Source: Gigantopelta aegis (taxonomy: Eukaryota > Mollusca > Gastropoda > Neomphalida > Peltospiridae). Taken from it: a stretch of DNA of 64,000 nucleotides. Below, piece after piece: positions 1-28,062 of this stretch; positions within the stretch are counted from its first letter, which is position 1; each line of letters begins with the position of its first letter. Where the stretch lies: positions 1,492,382 through 1,556,381 of the forward strand of contig NC_054708.1 of NCBI RefSeq assembly GCF_016097555.1. Direction: 5' to 3'. Position numbers and translations under genes: made by a program. The notes below the pieces were generated by a model. That model had not been told where the DNA came from. It made no database searches and saw nothing but the letters and a program-made list of their open reading frames with translations.

Positions 1-385
1 TGTCTTCGTATGTGTGACTTGCTCAGTATATTCACTGTACAATCAATCACTTTTCATGCTCTACAGCAGTCTGACATGTTTGGCCTTAAATGGTGTAATT
101 GAAAAAATAATGTTACACCTAACACAGACAGGCTTGTTATAAGACTACCTGGATTAAATGACAGCGACTTGGACGAAATGACAGCGGTTGGTTCAGTTGT
201 GTTGCAGATTCTGTGAGTGTTCCATGGGAATGTGAGATGCATCATGGAGGATTTGGTTTATCCAAAGATTTCACAGTTCTGTGTGTGTGTGGTGTGATCT
301 AATTGGATGAATTACATCACTGTGCTGGGCCAACAGGAGTTGTGTAATATTCGTCTCAATGAAACCTTGCAGTTTCATTCATTTC
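1..385. other. Non-coding sequence, nothing recognised
   Basis: No ORF with coding character, repeat array or RNA gene is visible. The stretch ends in an ATTC microsatellite (about 386-445). Confidence 0.5.
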
Positions 386-445
386 ATTTACACATTCGTT
401 CATTCATTCATTCATTCATTCATTCATTCATTCATTCATTCATTT
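386..445. repeat. ATTC microsatellite
   Basis: About fifteen uninterrupted ATTC units sit directly against the tail of the SINE that follows. Short ORFs reading His-Ser-Phe-Ile are by-products of this repeat. Confidence 0.9.
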
Positions 446-705
446 ATTTCAACTTATTTTCATGCTTTTATCCAATTAAGGTTCAAGCAATCTGTGCTAG
501 ACACACACCTCAGCTATCTGGGGCTGTCTGTCCAGGACAGTGTGACAGTGGTTCGTGGTTAGTGAGAGAAAAGTCGATGTAGTGGCCTTGCACCTACCTA
601 CTGGGTCATTAAAACTTGCTCTGGGTGGGAGCCGATACTAGGATTCAAACCCAGTACCTACCAGCCTTATGTCTAATGGCATAATCACGACATCACCGAG
701 GCCGG
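441..705 (-). mobile_element. tRNA-headed SINE, minus orientation
   Basis: Read on the minus strand, the element opens with a CCGGCCTCGGTGATGTCG head and carries a B-box-like GGTTTGAATCC (GGGTTTGAATCC at about 637-648). It ends in an AATTGG/ATAAAAG tail next to the ATTC tract. Related copies in the window lie at 32625-32882 and 57280-57625, with a 5'-truncated copy at 45954-46068. A second truncated tail is visible at about 716-775. Confidence 0.8.
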
Positions 706-1075
706 TTTTTGCACTTTCATTCCTTTCATTTATAGTTATTTTCATTCTTATATCCACTTAAGGACAAGCTCACCCTCTCTTACCACAGTTGATTTGTTAG
801 TAGTTGCTGTCACTAGTATAAGGAAGTTGTTTTCTGTTGTTTTGTTATGTGAGCAGTTGTTGTTATTGGTACTTTTCCTGTTCCTGGTCAAGTCCTGTTT
901 TGATTGTCGTGTAATATTTATGTGCATCCATCCGTCTTCATTCCTGAGTCTAAAGCCTCAGCTAATAACTTGTGTGGTTTACACTTCATTTGTTTGAATA
1001 CCTACTGACACGTGATAATTATGATCCACCTACAAATACAACCTATTCAACTTGATATATTAACCAATAACATCG
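706..1075. other. Non-coding sequence with a SINE tail fragment
   Basis: Apart from a short second SINE-tail copy near 716-775 nothing is recognised. The small ORF at 794-997 has no recognisable protein and leucine/valine-biased composition. Confidence 0.4.
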
Positions 1076-1079
1076 GTCA

Positions 1080-2775
1080 TGTTTTATAACAAACTCTGTG
1101 TTCAGTGTAACTCTACACATGGTTTTAAAACCACACAGTTATAACTTGTTTATACCACACCTCATTGTGTAATTTATGTTTATACCACAACATACTGTTT
1201 GATAATTTATGTTTATCATACTGACCCTCCCCTGCTTTGAAAGCTATGTGCAATGTATACCTCATTGGGTAATAACTTGTTTATACCACATTGTACTGTG
1301 TGATAATGTATGCTTATACTGACCCTCCCCTGCTTTGAAAACTATGTGCAATGTATACCTCATTGGGTAATAACTTGTTTATACCACACCATACTGTGTG
1401 ATAATGTATGTTTATCATACTGACCCTCCCCTGCTTTGAAAGCTATGTGCAATGTATACCTCATTGGGTAATAACTTGTTTATACCACATTGTACTGTGT
1501 GATAATGTATGTTTATCATACTGACCCTCCCCTACTTTGAAAGCTATGTGCAATGTATACTTCATTGGGTAATAACTTGTTTATACCGCACTGTACTGTG
1601 TGATAATGTATGCTTATCATACTGACCCTTCCCTGCTGTGAGAGCTATATACCTCATTGTGTAATAACTTGTTTATACCACACTGCATGTACTGTGTGAT
1701 AATGTATGCTTATACTGACCCTCCCCTGCTTTGAAAGCTATGTGCAATGTATACCTCATTGGGTAATAACTTGTTTATACCGCACTGTACTGTGTGATAA
1801 TGTATGCTTATCATACTGACCCTTCCCTGCTGTGAGAGCTATATACCTCATTGTGTAATAACTTGTTTATACCACATTGTACAGTGGGATAATTTAAATT
1901 TATCATACTGACCTGTCCCTGCTGTGAGAGCTATATACCTCATTGTCTAATAAATTGTTTATACAGTGGTGTAGGAAGGTGGCAAAAAGTGTGTGCGGGG
2001 GGGGGGGGGGGGGGGGGAGACACTTTTATACTTATACACTTTTACACTATTATAAAGCAAATATAAAGCAAAATATATGAAAAGTGGGGGGGCACATGGC
2101 CCCCTCGCCGTGCTTCCTTCGCCAGTGTTATACCACACTGTACTGAGAGATAATTTATGTTGATCATACTGATCCTCCCCTGGGTAATAAATTGTTTATA
2201 CCACACTGTACTGTGAGATCTATATATTTTATTGTGTAATAAACTGTTTATACCACACTGTACTGTGAGATAATGTATGCTGTGAGAGCTATATATCTCA
2301 TTGTGTAATAAACTGTTTATACCACACTGTACTGTGAGATAATGTATGCTGTGAGAGCTGTATATCTCATTGTGTAATAAATTGTTTATACCACACTGTA
2401 CTGTGAGATAATGTATGCTGTGAGAGCTGTATATCTCATTGTGTAATAAACTGTTTATACCACACTGTACTGTGAGATAATTTATGCAGTGAGAGCTGTA
2501 TATCTCATTGTGTAATAAACTGTTTATACCACACTGTACTGTGAGATAATGTATGCTGTGAGAGCTGTATATCTCATTGTGTAATAAACTGTTTATATCA
2601 CACTACTGTGAGATAATGTATGCTGTGAGAGCTGTATATCTCATTGTGTAATAAACTGTTTATATCACACTACTGTGAGATAATGTATGCTGTGAGAGCT
2701 GTATATCTCATTGTGTAATAAACTGTTTATACCACACTACTTTGAGATAATGTATGCTGTGAGAGCTATATGATA
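1080..2775. repeat. Satellite-like tandem repeat, two unit types
   Basis: The first part (about 1080-1960) repeats a unit of roughly 98 bp with TAACTTGTTTATACCACA and TGACCCTCCCCTGCTTTGAA. The second part (about 2130-2770) repeats a shorter derivative of about 65 bp with CTGTGAGATAATGTATGC and ATCTCATTGTGTAATAAA. The two share the 'TTTATACCACACTGTACTGTG' core, so the second probably arose by deletion from the first. A small DNA element (1962-2128) separates the two parts. Confidence 0.85.
1962..2128. mobile_element. Small hAT-like MITE inside the satellite
   Basis: The ends form an imperfect inverted pair, CAGTGGTGTAGGAAG on the left and CTTCCTTCGCCAGTG on the right, around a poly-G run and an AT-rich centre. 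The element interrupts the tandem array, so it is younger than the array. hAT-type assignment rests only on the CAGTGG-like terminus; the target duplication was not resolved. Confidence 0.6.
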
Positions 2776-3091
2776 GCTGTACCATAATCTGTGGTAAAAT
2801 CTGAAATCTGTCTCAATATGTATCTGTTAGCATCTGCTGCCGATTACCTGTAACCAGCTGGCATACTTGAATTGCTGGATCATGAATTCCCGGTTCTCTG
2901 GCTTCACAGTCTAAAACATGACTCATCCTCTCTGTGGATGCAGCAAATGGTGAAGATTAAGTTTCAAAACATCACTGTCATGTAGTCTGGGTTTTGACTG
3001 AACTTAAATCTTGTTACACTATTTATTGTGTGTGTGTCTGTGTGTTTGTGTTTGTGTGTGTGTTTGTGTATGTGTATTTGTGTGTGTGTCT

Positions 3092-3127
<36 letters not shown>

Positions 3128-3238
3128 TTTATATTTTTTTCATATTGGGTGATATATTGTCATAATTTAAGTTATAATAATACGTTTTAAAACCTGCCTC
3201 TTACCCACAGCCCTGATGTGAGGTATATTTGTCATATT
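2776..3238. other. Non-coding sequence with TG microsatellite
   Basis: Contains a TG-rich tract at about 3025-3127; otherwise nothing recognised. Confidence 0.5.
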
Positions 3239-3652
3239 GGGAAAGGAAAGGAAAGTTTGTTTAACAACATCTCAACACATTTTATACTATGGCTACTCAG
3301 TATGTAACATATATGGGGGGTTTTCCTCAACATTTCGTTGATAGTTTAAAGTTTGTTTTGTTTAATGGCATCACAAGAGCAAATTGATTTATTAATGATT
3401 GGCTATTGGATGTCAAACATTTGTTAATTCTGACAGTCATAGAGAGGAAACCCGCTACATTTTCCATTAGTAGCAGTGGATATTTTCTATGCATTTTCCC
3501 ACGGACATGACAGTACATACTACAGCCTTTTATTTACCAGTCATGAGGCACTGGCTAGGAAAACACAAAGTTCATCAAGGACAATTGATCCTATGACCTA
3601 TCACACATCAGGCAGGCACTCTGCCACAGAGCTCATTCCGTCCATTCTGATG
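3239..3652 (-). mobile_element. SINE (minus) with a second SINE tail abutting it
   Basis: A truncated tail (AAAGTTTGTTTAACAACATC, about 3250-3275) is followed by a nearly full SINE at 3345-3652. On the minus strand the latter has a tRNA-like head with GAGCTCTGTGGCAGAGTGCC as A-box region, the conserved core TACCAGTCATGAGGCAC, and a TTTGTTTTGTTTAA tail. The ORFs over it are SINE shadows. Confidence 0.75.
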
Positions 3653-4115
3653 GTAAGACTTTTTTTCTAGATTTCATTTTAAAACAACAAGACATATGAC
3701 ATACACGTTAAAACAACAGACATGTAAAATCACATAAAACAAGTTCTGACATTTTTATGCCTGTTTCTCTGTGCTTTAGCAAACCTGTGTTTTTCAACTG
3801 CATCTGGTTCCGTGGCAGCTGTCCCGTGACAGTTGAGTCAGAGTGTGTTTAAATCATCTGACAGTTCATTCTAACTGTGTGTTTAAATAATCAGCTTTCT
3901 TTTTGAAGCATTTTGCCATCAGTCTATCAGAACTGTCTTGTCTCAATGTCTTCAGCATCAGTCGGTGTGACAAAACAGACCTTTCTTCACTGAGCAGCAG
4001 CACTAATTGTTGATATGGTTTATTTTGCTATTGTAGTCTATTTCTTGTCTTCACTCTGCAGTATTGTCTAATATTGCTTTGGTTTGTTTGTCATAATGAA
4101 CAAGTCATTCGGTTA
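3653..4115. other. Non-coding sequence, nothing recognised
   Basis: AT-rich sequence between the SINE and the 78-bp array; no gene or repeat family recognised. Confidence 0.4.
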
Positions 4116-4117
4116 TG

Positions 4118-4835
4118 TTATTTAATATGGATGAAGTGTGGTGTTTGGATACATCTCAGGTGTTGTGGTATACACAAGTGTTTTGGTATGAAAATACAGG
4201 CCAAGTGTTGTAGTGTTTGGATACACCTAAAATGTTGTGGTATTAATATACACAAGTGTTTTGGTATTAAAATACAGGCCAGGTGTTGTGGTGTTTGAAT
4301 ACATCTAAAGTGTTGTGGTATTAATATACACAAGTGTTTTGGTATTAAAATACAGGCCAGGTGTTGTGGTGTTTGGATACATCTAAAGTGTTGTGGTATT
4401 AATATACACAAGTGTTTTGGTATCAAAATACAAGCCAAGTGTTGTCGTGTTTGGATACATCTAAAGTGTTGTGGTATTAATATACACAGGTGTTTTGGTA
4501 TTAAAATACAGGCCAGATGTTGTGGTGTTTGGATACATCTAAAGTGTTGTGGTATTAATATACACAAGTGTTTTGGTATCAAAATACAAGCCAAGTGTTG
4601 TCGTGTTTGGATACATCTAAAGTGTTGTGGTATTAATATACACAGGTGTTTTGGTATTAAAATACAGGCCAGGTGTTGTGGTGTTTGGATACATCTAAAG
4701 TGTTGTGGTATTAATACACAAGTCTTTTGGTATTAAAATACAGGCCAGGTGTTGTGGTGTTTGGATACATCTAAAGTGTTGTGGTATTAATATACACAAG
4801 TGTTTTGGTATTAAAATACAGGCCAGGTGTTATAC
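4118..4835. repeat. 78-bp minisatellite, about nine copies
   Basis: The unit contains GTGTTTGGATACATCTAAAG, GTGGTATTAATATACACAAG and TGTTTTGGTATTAAAATACA. Since 78 is a multiple of three and the unit lacks stops on the minus strand, a 158-codon minus ORF runs through it; I do not regard that ORF as a gene. The array ends about 60 bp upstream of the start of the 614-codon ORF. Confidence 0.9.
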
Positions 4836-4897
4836 AGTCTGTCTGTATTTGTGTGTGAATTTTCAGTGTTATTTAAAGTCATCACTTGGACACTGTG

Positions 4898-6742
4898 ATG
4901 ATGTCTGAGATGGAGTGTTCTCAACCTGACTGTCATGATGAAAGAGGAATTGCGCCGGTGTCTCATTCCGACACTCGAGACACTGATACTCGAGACACCG
5001 ATACTCGTGTTGATGTACTCAGCACCCCGGTCTCACAGATGACAGTGTGTGACATCACCACAGACTCATTCAGCTTGGAACACACACAGACCACTTCTAG
5101 TGAATGGTCTAAAGATGAACATACAGAAACCTCTTCTAGTGAACACACAGAGACCACTTCTAGTGAACAGCCTAAAGATGAACACACAGAGACCACTTCT
5201 AGTGAATGTCGTAAAGATGAACATACAGAGACCACTTCTAGTGAACGGCCTAGAGATGAACATACAGAGACGACTTCTAGTGAATTGCCTAGAGATGAAC
5301 ACACAGAGACCACTTTTAGTGAACTGCCTAGATATGAACACACAGAAACCACTTCTAGTGAACGGCCTAATGATGAACACACAGAAACCACTTCTAGTGA
5401 ATTGCCTAGAGATGAACATACAGAGACGACTTCTAGTGAATTGCCTAGAGATGAACATACAGAGACTACTTCTAGTGAACGGCCTAATGATGAACACACA
5501 GAAACCACTTCTAGTGAACGGCCTAGATATGAACACACAGAAACCACTTCTAGTGAACGGCCTAATGATGAACACACACAGACCACTTCTAGTGAACTGT
5601 TTTCTAAAAATAAGCAACTTTCTAAAAACAATATCCATATGTCATCCTCAAATGAGATCAGTGAAAATGGGTTTGATGCATTATCCAAAAATAAGCAAAT
5701 TAATGAAACTTGTTCTGACTTGTCACGTGAAAGTAGTAATTTAACTAATAAAAATAAGACTCATGTGCGATTCAAATTTGAAGAGATTAGTGAAAATACA
5801 AAATCAAAACGTGAAAAGCCAGTTGCACGTGAGACACCAAAACTTGCTCTTCAAAGACGTTCTCAAGATAATTTAAAGAAGGAACCGCTTACCAAGAAAT
5901 GTCCAGTAATATCAGTGAAATCTGAACAACTTTCAGAGAAGACACCTCAGATTCTTTCAAAGCATCAACCAAAAACTAAAACTACTTCTCAAGTGCCAGT
6001 AAAACGTGGACAGATTTCTCCAAAGGAAACAAAGGTTGCCATGAAGGCGAAGAATGAAGCTCGACCGGGCAGCGCTCAGAAGAGTACAAGAACTAAAGAA
6101 GGAGAATCAAAACCTGCTGCTCCTAAAACAGACAGAACTACTTGTAGGAAAGTCACGCCCCGAGTATCCAGTTCATCATCAGTGTCCAGAAGCAAGAGCA
6201 GTTCGTCATCAACCAGATCCACTGTCTGTCCCAAGTGTCATGGGGAAATCTCCCCAACAGCCAGCATCGAGATTGAGATGTTTGACAGTTTCAGTGAGAA
6301 GTCACCTCGCAGTGCCTCTGACTGTCGTACAGATGTACGATTAGTCTCCAGAAAGAGTTCTAGTGTGTCATCAAAGAAGAGTTCTAGTGGGTCATCAACT
6401 AGAAAGAGTTCTAGTGAGTCAACACCAAGAAAGACTTCTAGTGGGTCATCAACAAGAAACAGTTCTCGTGGTTTAACACCAAGAAAGAAGTCATCCACTG
6501 ATGAGACACTGCCTATATGGCCTGTAATTATTTCACTTAGTGCTTCTTTGCTTGGGTTGTGTTTTGGGTGGAGGGTGGGAGTTGTTTGTTATTTTATTGT
6601 ATTTTTTGTAATAATTGATTTAGGGGAATTGTATCAACTTGAGGTTTTAAAAAAAAGAGAAGAAAAAAGAATCTATTATAAGTGGCCGATTTTGTTTGTT
6701 AATGATCAGTATATCAGGTTTGAGACTAATACAAGACATTAA
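4898..6742 (+). CDS. Unidentified 614-aa Ser/Thr-rich repeat protein with C-terminal membrane segments
   Basis: I do not recognise this gene. The ORF runs from tandem ATGs at 4898/4901 to TAA at 6740-6742, with an in-frame TAA shortly upstream. Residues about 63-231 are fourteen copies of a mostly 13-residue unit, EHTETTSSERPND with variants. Residues 232-430 are Lys/Ser-rich and basic. A CPKCHGE motif lies near residue 446, followed by Arg-Lys-Ser-Ser-rich repeats. Two hydrophobic stretches near residues 541-558 and 562-582 could form a hairpin or two membrane spans, leaving a short charged tail ending NTRH. The uninterrupted length outside the repeat (nearly 400 codons) argues for real coding. 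It could be a complete single-exon gene or one large exon; an acceptor-like TTTTCAG lies just upstream (about 4860-4866) and AAG|GTAAAT follows the stop. Relation to WDR47 downstream is unknown. Confidence 0.6.
   Translation: MMSEMECSQPDCHDERGIAPVSHSDTRDTDTRDTDTRVDVLSTPVSQMTVCDITTDSFSLEHTQTTSSEWSKDEHTETSSSEHTETTSSEQPKDEHTETTSSECRKDEHTETTSSERPRDEHTETTSSELPRDEHTETTFSELPRYEHTETTSSERPNDEHTETTSSELPRDEHTETTSSELPRDEHTETTSSERPNDEHTETTSSERPRYEHTETTSSERPNDEHTQTTSSELFSKNKQLSKNNIHMSSSNEISENGFDALSKNKQINETCSDLSRESSNLTNKNKTHVRFKFEEISENTKSKREKPVARETPKLALQRRSQDNLKKEPLTKKCPVISVKSEQLSEKTPQILSKHQPKTKTTSQVPVKRGQISPKETKVAMKAKNEARPGSAQKSTRTKEGESKPAAPKTDRTTCRKVTPRVSSSSSVSRSKSSSSSTRSTVCPKCHGEISPTASIEIEMFDSFSEKSPRSASDCRTDVRLVSRKSSSVSSKKSSSGSSTRKSSSESTPRKTSSGSSTRNSSRGLTPRKKSSTDETLPIWPVIISLSASLLGLCFGWRVGVVCYFIVFFVIIDLGELYQLEVLKKREEKRIYYKWPILFVNDQYIRFETNTRH
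5085..5600 (+). repeat. 39-bp in-frame coding tandem repeat
   Basis: The unit, about GAACACACAGAGACCACT plus TCTAGTGAACGGCCTAGAGAT, is 39 bp and in phase with the 614-codon ORF. All copies keep that frame. Changes cluster at a few codons (Arg/Leu, Arg/Asn, Asp/Tyr), and several are third-position changes (ACA GAG/GAA ACC/ACG/ACT). Frames on both strands are open over this stretch because of the unit length; those ORFs are shadows. Confidence 0.85.
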
Positions 6743-6980
6743 AAGGTAAATCCAAACTACACAAAGTAGAAAAAATCTGTCATCTTATTTCACTATAGAT
6801 AAGAGTAGAGACGTTTCAAAGAAGTAAAACATATACGGTAATTAAAATCATAGCTTACTGGTCCCTCCGGTTTCTGTCAGTAGGTCTACTGAAAGCAAAG
6901 TTTTATTGGGCCTACAGATGACCTTCCATTTGAGCGTTCAGAACAATGCTGGCATAATTCTGAAAGTAACTGTAATAGGA
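6743..6980. other. Non-coding spacer
   Basis: Short AT-rich stretch between the unknown ORF and the 50-bp array; nothing recognised. Confidence 0.4.
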
Positions 6981-9281
6981 CATTGTATTTGACAGAGTGA
7001 TAATGACAGACATTGTATAGCAACCAGTATGTGTGTATTTGACAGAGTGATAATGAGAGACATTGTATAACAACCAGTATGTGTGTATTTGACAGAGTGA
7101 TAATGACAGACATTGTATAACAACCAGTATATGTGTATTTGACAGAGCGATAATGACAGACATTGTATAACAACCAGTATATATGTATTTGACAGAGCAA
7201 TAATGACAGACATTGTATAACAACCAGTATATGTGTATTTGACAGAGCGATAATGACAGACATTGTATAACAACCAGTATATGTGTATTTGACCGAGCGA
7301 TAATGACAGACATTGTATAACAACCAGTATGTGTGTATTTGACAGAGCGATAATGACAGACATTGTATAACAACCAGTATGTGTGTATTTGACAGAGCGA
7401 TAATGACAGACATTGTATAACAACCAGTATGTGTGTATTTGACAGAGCGATAATGACAGACATTGTATAACAACCAGTATGTGTGTATTTGACGGTGATA
7501 ATGACAGACATTGTATAGCAACCAGTATGTGTGTATTTGACAGAGCGATAATGACAGACATTGTATAACAACCAGTATGTGTGTATTTGACAGAGTGATA
7601 ATGACAGACATTGTATAACAACCAGTATGTGTGTATTTGACAGTGATAATGACAGACATTGTATGACAACCAGTATGTGTATATTTGACAGTGATAATGA
7701 CAGACATTGTATGATAACCAGTATGTGTGTATTTGACAGAGCGATAATGACAGACATTGTATAACAACCAGTATGTGTGTATTTGACAGAGCGATAATGA
7801 CAGACATTGTATAACAACCAGTATGTGTGTATTTGACGGTGATAATGACAGACATTGTATAACAACCAGTATGTGTGTATTTGACAGAGCGATAATGACA
7901 GACATTGTATAACAACCAGTATGTGTGTATTTGACGGTGATAATGACGGACATTGTATAACAACCAGTATGTGTGTATTTGACAGAGTGATAATGACAAA
8001 CATTGTATAACAACCAGTATATGTGTATTTGACAGAGCGATAATGACAGACATTGTATAACAACCAGTATGTGTGTATTTGACAGAGTGATAATGACAGA
8101 CATTGTATAACAACAGTATGTGTGTATTTGACAGCGATAATGACAAACATTGTATAACAACCAGTATATGTGTATTTGACAGAGTGATAATGACAAACAT
8201 TGTATAACAACCAGTATGTGTGTATTTGACAGAGTGATAATGACAGACATTGTATAACAACCAGTATGTGTGTATTTGACGTGATAATGCCAGACATTGT
8301 ATAACAACCAGTATATGTGTATTTGACTGTGATAATGACAGATATTGTATGATAACCAGTATGTGTGTATTTAACAGAGTGATAATGACAGACATTGTAT
8401 AATAAACCAGTATGTGTGTATTTGACTGTGATAATGACATTGTATAACAACCAGTATATGTGTATTTGACTGTGATAATGACAGACATTGTATAACAACC
8501 AGTATATGTGTATTTGACAGAGCGATAATGACAGACATTGTATAACAACCAGTATGTGTGTATTTGACAGAGCGATAATGACAGACATTGTATAACAACC
8601 AGTATGTGTGTATTTGACGGTGATAATGACAAACATTGTATAACAACCAGTATGTGTGTATTTGACTGTGATAATGACAGACATTGTATGATAACCAGTA
8701 TGTGTGTATTTAACAGAGTGATAATGACAGACATTGTATAATAAACCAGTATGTGTGTATTTGACAGTGATAATGACAGACATTGTATGATAACCAGTAT
8801 GTGTGTATTTGACAGAGCGATAATGACAGACATTGTATAACAACCAGTATGTGTGTATTTGACGGTGATAATGACACATTGTATAACAACCAGTATGTGT
8901 GTATTTAACAGGGTGATAATGACAGACATTGTATAACAACCAGTATGTGTGTATTTGACAGGGTGATAATGACATACATTGTATGATAACCAGTATGTGT
9001 GTATTTGACACAGTGATAACGACATACAGCATGTGTGTATTTGACAAACAACATACATTGTAAAAAACAACATACAATGTATATATGATAACTGGTATGT
9101 GTGTATTTGACAGGGTGATAACGACATACAGGTCGGAGATGACAGACATGGTATGGTAACCACTATGTGTGTATTTGAAAGGATGATAAATACTGATATT
9201 GTTTGATAACCAGTAGATGTGTATTTAACAAGATGATAATGACAGACATTGTATGATAACCAGTATGTGTGTATTTGACAG

Positions 9282-9321
9282 TACGGAGAGCGAAAGCTGT
9301 GGTTTATTGCGGTGGAGGCAT
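9282..9321 (+). pseudogene. Partial copy of the start of WDR47 exon A (copy 1)
   Basis: After the acceptor TATTTGACAG, about 40 bases resemble the first 40 of exon A (TACGGAGAGCGAAAGC versus TATGGAGAGCGCAAAC; both continue to GGTGGAGGCA). The sequence then falls back into array sequence (ATAAAACAGACATTG). It lies exactly 172 bp upstream of the second copy. Confidence 0.85.
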
Positions 9322-9453
9322 TATAAAACAGACATTGTATGATAACCAGTATATGTGTATTTGACAGTATGATAACATTGTGTAATAACCAGTATGTGTG
9401 TATTTGACAGTATGATAACATTGTGTAATAACCAGTATGTATGTATTTGACAG

Positions 9454-9500
9454 TACGGAGAGTGCAAGCCGCAGTTTATTGTGGTGGAGGTATTAGAGGA
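9454..9500 (+). pseudogene. Partial copy of the start of WDR47 exon A (copy 2)
   Basis: About 47 bases after the acceptor match the start of exon A (TACGGAGAGTGCAAGCCGCA), reaching TTAGAGGA before rejoining array sequence. It lies exactly 172 bp before the true exon start at 9626, so both copies and the true exon form a 172-bp tandem triplication. Confidence 0.87.
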
Positions 9501-9622
9501 CAGACATTGTGTAATATCCAGTATATGTGTATTTGACAGGATTATAACATTGTGTAATATCCAGTATATGTGTATTTTACAGGATTGTAACATTGTGTAA
9601 TACTCAGTATATGTGTATTTGA

Positions 9623-25499
<15,877 letters not shown>

Positions 25500-27742
25500 T
25501 GAACACTTCCTTCCTCTAACGAAATTATTCACTTGTGTTAAAGTTAAAGTTTAAAAGACAAACAAAATCCCCCTACAAAATCTTGTGTTGTTCTCAGAGC
25601 CAGTCTTATGAGGATATTTTAACTTTATAGTTCTTCAAATCTGTGGAAATATTTGTCTAGCTTTGCTCAGAGTTGTGTAGTTCCAGTAAATATATATGCA
25701 ATATACAAACCAAACCCCACAAATATTAAGGTCACAAGAATATTTTGTAGCATAATGTTTTCAGTAAAAATTGTTTACTGTTTTTGTCTTAAATATCCCT
25801 GTGTGATCATTTGGATATTGTTCATTATATTTCATTTCTGTACACACCATCAGTTGCATGATCATAGTAATGTATTAAAATGAATGGTTTTAGCAGTAGT
25901 ATTCATGTGGATTTTAGCTTGGCTAGGCAATGGTTTTCCCTGTGAGTCATTCATTAATCAAAAGACCAGAAGAAATGATTTCATGCCAACAAATTTTCTT
26001 CAAGACTGTTGATACATGTAAATACAAAGAAAATGTAATTATTTCACAATGCTTTTAATTATTTCATAATGTTTGTAATTATTTCACAATGTTTGTAATT
26101 ATTTCACAATGCTTATATGTGTATTTATTATAAGTCAAACAGCATGCTTCTTTATGAATATTAAAGGCTTATTTGTCTAACTTGAAAACAAAATGCCTAG
26201 TTGTACTACGTGGTATGTGTGTATTCGCTCACCTGGCCTGAAGGGTCATGACAGCTATTGTTATTTTTTGTGCCAATTCAAAATCCAATATGGCTACCCT
26301 GACCTCTGATTGGCTGAGACATTTTCGATTTCTTAAGTTTGACCAGGCAGAACTTGAAAGTTTTGTTATTTTTTTGGCCAATTAAAAATCCAATATGGCC
26401 GTTATGTTTCACCAATGAAACCATGCCAATTTCAACCACAATTGGTACGAATGATTCATTCGTGGCCTTGACCAAGTGTTGTTATTTTTTGCAATGATTT
26501 GAAATCTAATATGGCTGCCCTAAGCTCTGATTGTTCTCAAGATCCAGCATGTAGATTTCAGTCAAAGCTGGTACAAATGATCCTCTCATGACTGACCAGC
26601 AACAGTTTACATCTTCATTAATTCACTAATTATTTATCAGGTGAAAATAGAATTCACAAAATTTCAAGGCATATGCTGTGATAAAAGTGGATCATTTACT
26701 GGATCGGGTTTCAATACATACGTGTGCACATCTTTATTTGGTCATTTGCTATGTTGATATCAAATTAGCTGTCACCAAATGATCATCTATGACAAATCAT
26801 TATTACTAGAATTCACTTTTTAGAGGTGTAGTTAAATACCTGGTGAGTGATTCAGACCCCACGCACCTGTTTGTTTTTAAATAAGAAACCTGTACTAACT
26901 AGACTTATCTAGCTTCTGTTCACTGTGATAGTCGCCGCTCTCAGGTGAATACATCAAACATGACCCACATCGTTGTCACAACACCATTAAAATAGTATTT
27001 TGTTAAAGGATGATGGTGACTATATGATATATAGAGGCTATTTCACAGTGTGGTTTTTATACAATAATAATTTAATAATACTGCTGTGCAAACATACCTG
27101 ACAAAGCAATCCTCTCAAAAACCCCACAAACACAAAACAAATTGAACACCAAGTTTAATTTTAACTTGCACTCAACGACTGGACATTGTATGATCATTAT
27201 TTAGTGTCATATTAATCAGTTTTAGATATTTTATTGTAATTGCACTTCATATCCTTTTTTTTTTTATAGGTACAATTGTTTAAATTACATTTTTTTATTT
27301 TTCAAATGCAATCCGATGCATTGGTAATCATAAAACCTAAACACTTAAGAGTGACACTAACCTCAATAATTAAAAAGTAATAAGTTACAAGAGAGATAAT
27401 TGAATCATAAATCTGTTCACAAAACGATAAATATGATTTCTATAATTTCATTGTAACTAAACTACAGTGAAAATATGACTTTTCACCGAATATCACTTTT
27501 ATGGTTTCTGTAGATCTATATATTTTGTTACCATGTATATAATAAAATAATATATACAGATTTAAAGATTTTTTACTGTGAATACGTTTGTGAATATATC
27601 GGTAGTTGAAACCAATTTACTCTACATTAAATTTACTCTTTTAGTGAGATCTGACATTAGACAATATTATCTAATATTATCCAGTTGACCTTTAATCTGA
27701 ATAATGATTAAAATATCAACCAGTTGCATTTCTCCTCTAATC
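25500..27742. other. WDR47 3' flank and intergenic DNA
   Basis: No clear poly(A) signal was fixed. Short repeats include about four units of AATTATTTCACAATG at 26036-26115 and three diverged copies of AAATCCAATATGGC with CTCTGATTG at about 26270-26535. No further gene is seen. Confidence 0.5.
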
Positions 27743-28062
27743 CCAGTAGCTTAGTGGTAAAATGTTTACTTGATGTGTGGTTGGTCTGGGATTGATTCCC
27801 GTTGGTGGGTTTACTGGGGGGGTGGGGGTGGGGGCTATTTCTTGTTCCAGCCAGTGCTCTACAACTGGCGTAATAAAGACTGGTATGTACTATCCTGTCT
27901 GTGGGATATAAAAGATCCCTTGATGCTAATCCGATAGAGAAGCCCTTTACATGGTGGCAATGGGTTTCCTCTTATTTGTGTGGTCCAATATGTCCGATGC
28001 TATATAAATGTAATTAAAAATTGTGTTAGTGCATCGTTAAATAAAACATTTCTTCCTTCCTT
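27743..28062 (+). mobile_element. tRNA-headed SINE
   Basis: Head CAGTAGCTTAGTGGTAAAAT (A box) and GGGATTGATTCCC (B box), core ATAAAAGATCCCTTGATGCT and GGTTTCCTCTT, and tail GCATCGTTAAATAAAACATT. A G-rich interruption follows the B box. Confidence 0.85.

Noticed and set aside
1990-2018. Poly-G run, and poly-C runs at 49520 and 53160
   Set aside because: Simple homopolymers, length possibly unreliable; no evidence for a functional quadruplex beyond base composition.
4118-4594. 158-codon minus ORF rich in CILIPKHL repeats
   Set aside because: 78-bp minisatellite artefact.
4963-5744. Overlapping ORFs on both strands over the 39-bp repeat
   Set aside because: They end where the repeat ends, whereas the 614-codon frame continues far beyond it.
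6886-9421. Minus-strand ORFs of 473, 745 and 827 codons
   Set aside because: They consist only of the 50-bp array read in shifting frames (repeats of HTYWLLYNVCHY-like peptides) and have no non-repeat domain.
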